This document shows, piece by piece, positions 54,419-64,000 of a DNA stretch of 64,000 bases. A program made the translations under genes and the position numbers. The stretch is from Trachythela sp. YZ-2020. Its lineage: Eukaryota; Cnidaria; Anthozoa; Malacalcyonacea; Clavulariidae. Positions within the stretch are counted from its first letter, which is position 1, and every line of letters starts with the position of its first letter. Under the pieces are notes generated by a model that worked only from the letters and a program-made list of their open reading frames with translations, ran no database searches and was not told the DNA's origin. Where the stretch lies: positions 896,001-960,000 of the forward strand of contig JADLSH010000379.1 in NCBI GenBank assembly GCA_016169945.1, in the 5' to 3' direction.

Positions 54419-57400
54419 CTAAACTTGATTGACAACACTAACTAATAATTCTCCATTGAAGTTTGACAATCCATAAAGACATTCTTGTCCTAATGTGCAC
54501 TCAAATACCCTGCGCTGTCCATCACTACCAAGTGCCTGCAACTGACCGGCAGTTAACTGGAGTAATTTCTCTCCAACTTCATTTGTAATGTTGGCTTGTA
54601 TTTGACGATTCTCAGACTCCATAATAGTTATGCGAAGATTGTATTGCCAACACCAGAAACCGTCAAGATTGAACAACTGTAAAAAATACGAAAGACTGCA
54701 TCATGTATTTAAGACTTTCATAACAAAAAGTTAAGCTTTCTAGATTCTAGGCCAGCCTACCTTCGGAGCCCTATTATTCCCAGGCATCTCTACCATTCCC
54801 TTGATTTGACATTTCTCACATTTGAGCTGTCCATTCATATCTTCAACCACCTGACCTCGACAAGAACAATGGATACATACAACACTTTCATTCCGATCTC
54901 TTGACTGTATGTGAGAGATCATTCCTTTGAGAACATACTGGGAGCCAAAGGCATCTAGGCAAGCCAGTGAGGATATGGTACATAATGAAGAAGTTGCCAG
55001 CCATCCTTGTAGCGAGCTGAGATTCCAGAGTTCACCATCTTTGTCGGTGTTAAGATCCAGGGTTACCCCCATACTGTAATCACCTGAAGTTAATGAAATG
55101 ACAAAAAAGTAAAATGTATCAATAATCAGTTTAGTACATGTCTATAAGAGTATAAGACCCTGCATAAGTTATCCATAGCCCTGTACTGAACGTCCAATCC
55201 ATGAATTGAACTTGTCCTGGATAAATAAAATGGGATAAAACAGAACTTGAGGCAGTTCAGTACAGCGCTAAGGGGTCATATATTTCAATTAATGCCCTTG
55301 AGATTATCATTTGTTACACGCACAACATTAGCTCAAACTTATACTTACTTGAAACATGGAGATTTTTCATGAGAACAAACTGGCCACAATACACCACAGT
55401 TCCACCTTTATACGGCTCCACAACCACAATGCTGCATACCCCAGACTCATCTTGTACCCTCAGTTCATACTTTACCATATCAACCCCCTCTCCTCTGAGC
55501 AATTTCCTAACACCTGCCGACACAACTTGTCCAGCCAATGTAACGTTAGTCATGTTCTGTTTAATCTCTGAAATACTAAGCCGTTCTGGATACATTGAGC
55601 AGTCTAACATCCCTTTGTTGTCCTTGGACACATACAACAGTTTTGAGCCATCTTTCTGGCTTGGCAGTATTTCTTGCTCGTGGGGTAGGGGTTGACAGAA
55701 AATTATAGTCTCTGGACCGTACTCCAACATAAAGCACTCTGACTCATCAGGTACAAGAAAGCATTGTTTGATGTAAAGGGTATCACCTTCTTCAAAAAGG
55801 TTCGCCATCACTAAGTATTCTTCCCAAAGATTGAATTTCGCTTGGATTCCAATATCGTCACTAACGAGCACAGTAATTCTGTTCGCAGTATGACCGTTTT
55901 GGCAATGGATGGATTCTTGTGGGGAAATCTCAGTCACCTTGACTTTAATAATACTGCTGATGTATTGGGATTCATTCACTTGATCAAGTCCTAAGAATTA
56001 TCGTATCAAGAGATTGTTTCAGGGGATCTAGGGTGGAGTTAGGCCAACCTGCACAGGGAGCCCAGCTGCAGAGTATGGCAGCGGCACACCCAAGATAAAT
56101 TAATGCAATAACAATGGCGCACTTAGGGGTGAACATTAGAAAAGTGATGAGGGGGAGGACTTTTTTCCCATGCACAATATTTTTTCGGCTGCTTTGGCTT
56201 GGCAGAAATATTTTTGCACTAAAATTTTGTGCATAAATTTTCCCATTATGAAAGCTCTGATTGTAATTTGGAACATGAGCAAATAAAGCAGGCATGCATG
56301 GAATAACAGGGCCTTAAGAATTCTTCAGCGGGGGGACCATTAATGTAAAGGGACCTAGACAATAGGTGGTGAAGTGGAGGGTGATCTGGAGGTCCACCCC
56401 TAGAAAATTTTTGAATTCTTGATTCTCTGTGACTTGATTTCCTGCATTTTAGTGAGAGCTTTTTAGTCTATCCCCTGTAGACAGAATGATTTACTTCGCA
56501 CTGCATGAATTTCTTTTTGCAAATTTGATCTTGCATGAAATTTTTTCCTTTCATTTTCCTTTGTGCACAGGCACCCTGCATATGCATTTCAAGGCGCACC
56601 TGAGAAATTTTAGATTGTTTTGCAGTGCGACCTGATTGTGGCAGAAGCGCTGCCTCTTACCACTGAGTTGAGCCTGTTTCACAACAGGTCGAGGTCACTG
56701 TTGGTACTCGCATGAGATCGGCATTGTGCTCAAATAACTCATGTAAGTTGAGATCCCAGGTACCCTCTAATACTAACCCTTAGGAACTAACAATAGGGCC
56801 ACAGTAATTGGCTGACGCTGTTGTGGACTCCCTGCCATAGAGGCGAAGTTGAATAAAAAAAAATAAAAAAAATTGCGCACCCAAGATCTTGTTGAAAAGT
56901 GCCATACTCTACAGTGTGGAGGGAGGGGAATTAAGATTTTCAATAGGGGGCAACATTTAATGTAGGGGAAGGGGAGATTTTCCAGGGGCAGACGTTCAAG
57001 TAGGGGGAAGGCATATTTTCAAGGGGAATACTTCCAAGGCAGGGGGGGGAATTTTCACAGGGGATTTTTTTACAGGGGATTTTTTTACAGGGGATTTTTT
57101 AAGGGAGGAATTGTTCATTATGCAACTTGTCAACTCTTCAAATGGCCATGACAGCAATCCAGCATTAGGATGCTTTATGGTTCAAAACCTACCTTCTAAT
57201 GATACAAAATTGTGGCAAAAATTCTCAACATCCTCATCGTGAACAAGCACAACAAAACTTTCAGATGGGAGCAACCTCAATGCCTTCTTCCTGCGGCCGT
57301 CAAAAAGCTGACACCCGGTAAATCTCAACTTATAACCGTTAGCCATTATTTCATCAACTTCGTCATACAATTTCTGATGAAGGTACATTTCCATTGTAAA

Positions 57401-57756
57401 ACTAGATTCAAAACTGGACTCATGTTCTTGTACGACTGCAATACGGGTGTGAGTCCTTGAACATTTTTTACTTCTTTCAAAAACACTTCAAAAACTGCTT
57501 GTGGGGAAAGATGCTTTGATAAAACAATTGAACGTAAACTATCAGCGGAATGTATTCCACCTTTAGCCTCTAGTTTTTCGATTTTTCTCCATGAACACTC
57601 CATTTCAGAAAACATAATAGCTTTGGTGACCCCTGTTGGGTAACGCGTCAAAAGCGTGGCCAATTTTGTAAAGAACCAGCCCCATGGTATGCTAGTCTTC
57701 GTGCCGAGACGTTGCTGAAATTCAGAAACGAGTTTATCGATTGTTTCAACAAACAT
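54419..57756 (-). CDS. SHLD2: Shieldin complex subunit 2-like multi-OB-fold protein
   Basis: SHLD2 is the ssDNA-binding arm of shieldin, acting with 53BP1 against end resection. A start at 57756 (MFVETIDKLVSEFQ) gives a helical N-terminal region in the first exon. A second part (MEMYLHQKLYDEVDE...FVVLVHDEDVENFCHNF) lies at about 57193-57394 in another frame. The exon at 55349-55990 holds two OB-fold-like stretches (NRITVLVSDDIGIQAKFNLW; VTLAGQVVSAG). The exon at 54761-55083 holds a zinc ribbon (CIHCSCRG...CEKC). The exon at 54419-54676 has WCWQYNLRITI, resembling the RPA70 C-terminal OB. Phases join 57193/55990, 55349/55083 and 54761/54676 cleanly. Domain order and a Cys-x2-Cys pair before the last OB match SHLD2 (FAM35A) better than MEIOB or RPA1, but identity is low. 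The junction near 57390-57480 is unresolved. Confidence 0.6.
56620..56860 (+). mobile_element. tRNA-derived SINE, second family copy
   Basis: Shares GAGTTGAGCC, ACAGGTCGAGG, CATGTAAGTTGAGATCCC and the ACTAACCCTTAGG region with 43505-43800. It ends in an A-rich tail (about 56855-56872). It lies in the large intron of the SHLD2-like gene. Confidence 0.7.
56930..57115. repeat. GGGGATTTTTTTACA minisatellite
   Basis: Degenerate units of AGGGGGAAGGC, TTTTCAAGGGG and three near-exact GGGGATTTTTTTACA steps. Low complexity, no coding potential. Confidence 0.75.
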
Positions 57757-57783
57757 TTTGTAAAGAATTAGACAAAATATCAA

Positions 57784-58549
57784 AAAAACACCAAAGTCAA
57801 TTTTTTTTCAAATGACCCGCCATCTTGGCATCGTAAACGGTGCTTCCACTTCTGTAGTAAAAATTCCCTTACCGTCGTTTCCATCTAACGATGAACAGTT
57901 GCACAAACAACACACCTAAGTTAATTCTTATTCTGTGACCTAAGTATTTCATTTCAAACATTTGGAAGGTTTTAATCTAATCGACCAATATTTAACCAGC
58001 TTCACGCCGATTGGCAGAACCGATTGAAACCTTCAACCGCTCGTTGCAAACACAGAAATTCTTAATAGATGCATATTTAAATTATTTCAGTCAGTTACAA
58101 GTTACAACTGGACAAACTATCACTTGTATTAAAATTGGTACGCATAATATATTCGCAAAGCTTTCGATCCGTAAACCCGAATCATACTCAGTGCGAATAA
58201 TATCTAATTAAAAGAGATCTAATAATAAATATATTTACAAATTCTTTCTAATATTTTGTCAAACTATTTTGCAATATTCAAGCACACATTCAATATTTAA
58301 TATTTCAATCGATCTGTTTCAGCAAGCATTGGGAGGCAGCCAGCAGATGGCGCTCAACTTCAGAAATATGAACAGAAAAAGCAAGCAAATTAAACTCTCA
58401 TCAATTTCATCTCTCAATTTCATGCATTTCCTCCAATTACAGATAGTTATTTTCCTTCTGATAACTGCTAGTTGTCCACCATCTGCTGCACGATAGTGCT
58501 TGGTGAAACCACTTGTAACCGTGATGCGCAGGCTATTATCTTTACAATG
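57784..58549. other. Intergenic gap between the SHLD2-like gene and CASD1
   Basis: About 770 bp between the 5' end of one minus-strand gene and the 3' end of the next. No gene is recognised. CCAGCAGATGGCGCTCAAC at about 58340 and CCACCATCTGCTGCACGATAG at about 58478 form a loose inverted pair. Confidence 0.4.
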
Positions 58550-61500
58550 TCAATGAATCTTGCCTTTATCGTGGTGAGTTTTATGCCACCATATTATAAA
58601 TAGCATAATAATAAATATGACAAGTCTTCTTAGCATGACACGTACGTCTTTAGCAACCAGCGCTTCGGACAACACAGCCGTTATTTTGTTTACTTCATGA
58701 CAAGCACACACGAAGACGAAGGTGGTGATGACCATGTTAAACAGAGGTTGATCTGGGATGAGAACCAAAACGCCTTTGGTGTCGTTCGCTAGCCAGATAT
58801 GGTATTGTCCCACGAATAACTAGATAAAGGATGTGATACTAAGGCCAGTGCTGAACACTAGGGGGGCCAAGGGGGGGCAATCGCCCCCCCCTCCCCCCAA
58901 TAATTTCTCAAAGCCTTTGAATGATAACTGACTAAATGTGTAACAAAGCTGTATTAATGATTTTACAACCAGAAAAGCTTTGATAGGCTATAATTTAAGT
59001 AGAAAATGAAATGAAATTTAAGTCAAAAAGGTTTTAAGAACGGAGATTTGAAGCAACAAAAAGATGATTATAAGTTGGCAACCTAAGTTCGCACCCCCAA
59101 TATTTCGCGAAGTGTCCGCCACTGACTAAGGCTTAGTTCTCGTATAGGCCTTGAGATATAGCTTTAATCATCAGCTTACCTCTAAAGATATTTTTCCAAC
59201 CCAAGCATAAAAAGTACTGAAATGCGAGCGCATAAAACCACTGACGTTACGTAGCAGAAGAAACGCTGTTACCTATAAAAGGGAAATAAAAAATTATCAG
59301 CATTATCGTGTTAACGGACATGCTTGGTCATCGGCAAAGAAGTCTATGTTGATCTAGTTTGTAACAGCATTCACTTACTGGTAGAAATGATACAACAGAA
59401 TGCACTGCGTTGCATTGCACCTTTCCACGACAACCGTAAGCTTGTATAGAATAACCCTGAAATTAATTGAAGAATATTCCTTATTTCACCATGTTTTACA
59501 AGAATCGCAATTCTCAAAAGAAACAAAATTGTTGAACATAGTAAGTACGAAATAATGTTTAACACATTTTATCTTAAAATCTAGATTGATAATTGGTGAT
59601 GGACAATAGATAGTGCCATTTTAAAAGAGGCTCATTTTCAAGTAGTATTCAGGCAACTCAGACACAAACCACGGCAAATTATTACGAATTGACTATCTGT
59701 ATCTGACCTTATGATATAACAAATAAAGGGATGCCTGCTGAAAGGTGAAAACTGCACCTACCATGATTGTCATAAAACAGATGAAGTTGACAAGATAAGA
59801 GACGGTTTGTGGAAATAATCTCTTGGTATTATTATCTTCAATAACGCCATAGCTACGAGAGAGTTGATAAACAAGAGCAAACAGCATTCCATATGTAACA
59901 ATCTGAAGAAAAGTATGAAAAAGAACTCATGAAACTAACTTAATCTCTCTATCAAGTCTTATACGACTGCTTTCTCATATTGGTCATACAGTAAAGCCCC
60001 GCATAAAAGAACCAGTGAATGTTGACTTCAGGCTGAAGTGGTTCTTAACTGGTTCTTATTTCCAGTCAAAAACAATTGTTCCTGGTTTAGAGTTTTAAAC
60101 CTTTTGAGTGAACAAAGGGCCATCATGATGTAAGTTTTTTGAATATAGTTGTGCAAGTTGAATTATGTTGTGAATTGATTGAGCTGTTTTTATCAAATAA
60201 ATGCATGATGTGGTTGAAAGACATAATTCCTGCTAGCAAGATTACAGTATTTTTATTTTCTTCCTAGTACCTGCTTACTAATTCAGCTAAAAGTTTAATA
60301 AGGTTTTTTAAGAACCAGTTTAATTTGTCAGCCTGAAGTTGTTCTTGTATTTTGGGTGCTTAATTGCCCAAATTTCAGGCTGGTGGTTCTTAACCCACTG
60401 GTTCTTTTATGCGGGGCTTTACTGTACAACTGATGCGAAATTTTAATCAGACATCTGTATGTTGACCCTTGTTACAGAGACGAAAGTCACATATCATACA
60501 CTAACCATACACTAACCATACACTAACCATACACAAATCACTATGGCGCCAACATTTCCACAATTTACCGATCTCATGTGAGAAAGGTAAGATCTCTCCC
60601 GCGCTCTCTCTCAGACGATTCACGTGATGAATCGCTACTAGCTGCTTCTGAGGGCTATAACCTAGTCTAGTCCCTAGGACCGGGTTGAAGGAGTGAGTGC
60701 CTCTAACACGGGTCACTCAATGTCAATTCATCACAGGGTTGTAGCCAACCTCTTCGGACGAGGCTTCACCATTGGTAGACATTATTAAGAAATGACTACT
60801 TCCGGTACAATACCCTAACTTTAAACGCTCTTAAAATATTTTTTATTCGTCCTTTTGTGGTGAGATTTGGTATTCTAAACCTTTCTGTGATGGCGAATCT
60901 GAAAATCGTATTTAACATATCATAAAAGACAGGATATTCGTTATTTTTGCCAATATTCAATAAAATATATTTTCTGCCATTCTGGCAGTTTTTTGAAGTC
61001 ATCATCTCAGACCAGATACAGAAATGTCAGCTTACTTACATAACGATCTAAATTTGATCGAAATATCCATTCTCTGACGTTATCCTGTTGATCAACAAAC
61101 AGTTCCTTGATGGCCCACTGAGAGAATATCCATCGACATACAACCTAACGGGAAAAATAGGCTGATTTACTGGGAAGAGTACTCCACTGATAACGCATCT
61201 GTTGTGCATAATTAATTGAACATTAAGCATTAATTAGAAGCACTATCCAGTGCAATTAGAAGTCAGTTTCCATGATTTATGGAAAGCGATCGTAGGAAAA
61301 GACTACATTTTCTTACCGGCGAGCCCCAAATGAAATATGCTGCAGCAAACATGAAAACCAGCTTTGCGCAAATCCACGTTAAGTACTTTGGATCTTCTAA
61401 AAGAGATGGGAATGCTGATTTTACTAAAAAGAGGCTGCTATTTCATATTAAAAACATCTATTCATAAATTCCCTCAAACCAAGATTCCCTATTTTGGATA

Positions 61501-64000
61501 GCTCTAACCCAGCCATCTCGGATTGGTTCAATTTTACCACAGGAGGAAACCTAAACTAAACTAATACTCGATTCGATAACTGTTCTCCCTAGAGGTCCAG
61601 TAAGGGACATCCCATATTGGTCAAGTGTTACTACAGGAGGAAACCTAAACTAAACTAACTTTATTTATACTGGATAGTTCTGTCAGTTCTGAACTGTTCT
61701 CCCTAGAGGTCCAGTAAGGATCATCCCTTATTGGTCAAGTGTTACTGCAGGAGGAAACCTAAACTAAGCTAACTTTATTTATACTGGTTAGCTCTATCAG
61801 TTCTAAACTGTTCTCCCTAGAGGTCCAGTAAGAATCATCCCTTATTGGTCCAGTGTTACTGCAGGAGGAAACCTAAACTAAACTAACTTTATTTATACTG
61901 GATAGCTTTATCAGTTCTAAACTGTTCTCCCTAGAGGTCCAGTAAGAGTCATCCCTTATTGGTCCAGTGTTACTGCAGGAGGAAACCTAAACTAAACTAA
62001 CTTTATTTATACTGGATAGCTCTATCAGTTCTAAACTGTTCTCCCTAGAGGTCCAGTAAGAACCATACATTACTGGTCCAGAGGATGAAACCCAGAGAAA
62101 ACCTGTGATGCTTGGCAAAGTCAAACTGGAAGCACTCTTCTCACAAGCAACTAAGCTGAAATTATAATCATACAACTGTATATGACAGGAACACAACTCC
62201 GGTCAGCCCATAACACAAATAGGGTACTGACAGTGACAATAAAAGCATATAGTATACCTTCGATTAATTTTGCAGTGACAGTAGGGTAGACAAGGAGAAC
62301 AACGTATAAAACAAGAAACCAAAATGTGACAAGTGGAACAAAATAGTAAAATTGATACGGACGTCCCATGACAAGACATAGAATAACGACGAAGATATTC
62401 ATACGAACCAGAACCTACAGCGAAAGAAAAATAACGTCATTTGCTCTCAATTATACTCCGAGAAACTCGTTCATTTTAATAAAAAAACCCAGCTGCTTCT
62501 CAATAACCAAGCGAGAGTTCTGTACAGTATATATGGAGACCTCGTTTCGGAGACTTTTCTGCTTTTCTTGTGTGCTGTGTCGTTACCTTTGCTGCTTGAT
62601 AGTTAGTAAATTGCTTGTCTCCCAAGCACAAAATCCAGTAACGGCTCTGTTTATACATTGTAAAACAATGACAATAATTGATTTTCTTGCGTTGAATGCA
62701 AATATATCATTAAGTGTCAATGTTATACCTAGTAAAAGCTTTCCAAATCTAATATCCCAAATACATTAACACTTTGTAAATAGTCTACGAGGGCCTGCAA
62801 TAGTAACAATGTAACTCCCTCTTGAAAAAAAAACAAAAAAAACAACAATGAAGATTTCATCACCTGACAAACTCTATACAGGCTGAAATCGCCTTTTTTC
62901 CAGAAGTATGTAAAATGACCGTAAGAAGACATGAAGAGATACGATGCCACCAGAAGACGGATAAACACATAGAACGGCAGGGCCTTAAATATACAAAAAG
63001 ACAAAAAGTTTAAACACCTACAGTGGGGTTCACGTAATGGGACAGTGCAGCAAATACTGGTAAACTCTAAAAGGAAAGACTTTTATCAAAGTGACTAAAT
63101 TGTTCACTACACGTACAGACGTTATGTTTCTTACAAAATAATACAAATAATGGAAATGAAAATAATCCGCTGTGTCAATGATTTTTGACCACTATATACT
63201 ATATACTTTATATAGCACTCCTAGAGAGACCCACTAACATATATATCACCACACAACAAAACAAACTGAGTCTGATAACTGAGCCCTGAATGACGCACCC
63301 TAGCTGATTAATGGGTGAATAAAACACCTGTAAATCTCATTCCTTTTACAAACAAATATCTTAATATCTGTTAACCCTGCTAAATGAGTGCAATACCTTA
63401 CTGGCTCCGATATAATGATACAAAAGAATCATTAACTGTGCCCAGCCTTTCCATTCATCTGATTGGTCACGATTTAAAAACGCAATCTGTAAAGTAAAAA
63501 TGTGTGTCTACATGTCTGATGTTTAGGTGTTGCCTACTGTAATTGTGTAAAACACACATACATAAAAGAGATGTCAACACATTGGTGCTAAAACTCAGTA
63601 CTCTGTACCTGTGAAACTGGCGTCCAAGTGTAAGCGCCAACAATTAGAAAAACAACCAACGTTATCACCACAACTATATTACTATATTGCTTATGTTCCT
63701 TCATAAATATATTTGTTCTAGGGAAAAAATGATAATGTAAGCGAACAACCTATCCAGTACGATGATCCAGTCTTACTATAGGAGGAAACCGAGTATCTGG
63801 AGAGAAAACCTGCGGTGTTTGGTAGAGTCAAACTGGAAGCACTCTTCTCACATGTGACTGAGGTGAAATAATAATGAGACGACTGTATATTGCAGGAATC
63901 AAACATCAGTCATAGAGGTGAAAAGCGCATGCATTCATACACTCCAACAAGAAGCACCTTTATAAAGGTAACCTACCTATCACAAACAAAGAAATACGCC
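58550..64000 (-). CDS. CASD1: CASD1 sialic acid 9-O-acetyltransferase, C-terminal part
   Basis: CASD1 is the Golgi multipass enzyme that adds O-acetyl groups to sialic acid from acetyl-CoA. The window holds its membrane-spanning C-terminal half; the luminal catalytic domain lies beyond the right edge. In transcript order: 63976 to beyond 64000 (AYFFVCD), about 63612-63718 ([12 protein letters not shown]), about 63400-63488 ([15 protein letters not shown]), about 62865-62985 ([19 protein letters not shown]), about 62260-62415 ([19 protein letters not shown]), about 61040-61147 ([12 protein letters not shown]), about 59757-59903 ([13 protein letters not shown]), about 59385-59458, about 59180-59271 ([14 protein letters not shown]), 58550-58819 ([18 protein letters not shown], then a hydrophobic end and stop). 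[13 protein letters not shown] and QYHIWLA are near-exact family motifs. The first junction, D-R-T, keeps phase. Confidence 0.96.
58845..59135. mobile_element. G/C-run element ending in CCGCCACTG
   Basis: Begins GGCCAGTGCTGAACACTAGG with long G and C runs, and ends GTCCGCCACTGACTAAGGC. Resembles the CAGTGGCGG element at 23130-23333 in style and right end. Intronic in CASD1. Confidence 0.5.
59989..60424. mobile_element. TA-flanked MITE with CAGTAAAGCCCCGCATAAAA ends
   Basis: The 29-bp ends CAGTAAAGCCCCGCATAAAA...AACCAGT are inverted and flanked by TA. TTCAGGCTG and GGTTCTTAA motifs repeat inside. Intronic in CASD1. Confidence 0.9.
60498..60535. repeat. 11-bp tandem repeat ACACTAACCAT
   Basis: Three to four exact units (CATACACTAAC phase) in a CASD1 intron. 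Confidence 0.95.
61505..62165. repeat. 114-bp repeat family, tandem array 3 with long end
   Basis: About five units at 114-bp spacing: the anchor CTGCAGGAGGAAACC falls at 61745, 61859 and 61973, with CTACAGGAGG at 61631. The last unit runs on into the longer flank (GGCAAAGTCAAACTGGAAGC). Intronic in CASD1. Confidence 0.95.
63745..63905. repeat. 114-bp family, long single copy
   Basis: Holds ACTATAGGAGGAAACCGAG, GAGAAAACCTGCGGTGTTTG, GTAGAGTCAAACTGGAAGCA and a CATGTGACTGAGGTGAAATA end. This looks close to the complete parent of the 114-bp units. Confidence 0.75.

Overview
The window is a piece of a eukaryotic, metazoan nuclear genome. It is AT-rich, has many short exons with GT/AG boundaries, and is packed with small inverted-repeat DNA transposons, SINEs, LINE debris and microsatellites. 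The gene complement (VPS8, CoREST, D-aminoacyl-tRNA deacylase, a shieldin-2-like protein, CASD1, secreted cystine-knot proteins, a CUB/Ig receptor-channel) and the repeat style fit an early-branching animal, most likely a cnidarian and possibly an anthozoan. That placement is inference; no species-specific marker was recognised.

Layout. 1-2970: a dead LINE reverse transcriptase broken by two class II insertions, one of which carries a third, nested element. 3059-3460: two short inverted-repeat elements. 5236-9942 (+): a ten-exon gene joining an extracellular CUB domain and an Ig domain to an ionotropic-glutamate-receptor-like body whose pore carries the potassium-channel filter TVGYGD. 10722-12705: two large palindromes in opposite orientation. 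12967-33291 (-): VPS8, about 40 exons, introns full of repeats. 34063-34440 (-) and 35976-36371 (+): two small secreted cystine-knot proteins, head to head, followed by a partial 3' duplicate at 37318-37495. 37505-38856: three foldback elements. 39147-47966 (-): a CoREST (RCOR) orthologue with an MTA/RERE/GATA-like zinc finger between its SANT domains. 48.0-49.7 kb: CoREST upstream region and a cluster of tRNA-derived SINEs. 50066-52204 (-): D-aminoacyl-tRNA deacylase. 54419-57756 (-): shieldin-2-like multi-OB-fold protein. 58550-64000 (-): the 3' part of CASD1, running off the right edge.

The genes do not form one pathway. VPS8 (endosomal tethering), CoREST (chromatin repression), DTD (translation proofreading), SHLD2-like (DNA repair) and CASD1 (Golgi sialic-acid O-acetylation) are housekeeping or regulatory neighbours. 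The two places where sequence suggests a distinct system are the CUB-Ig potassium-filter receptor-channel and the divergent cystine-knot pair, which could encode a heterodimeric hormone. A 114-bp repeat unit occurs throughout, as tandem arrays and single copies in both orientations, and is the main dispersed signature of the window.

Exon boundaries were read by eye from splice consensus and reading-frame continuity. Those given to the base are phase-consistent; those marked 'about' are not.
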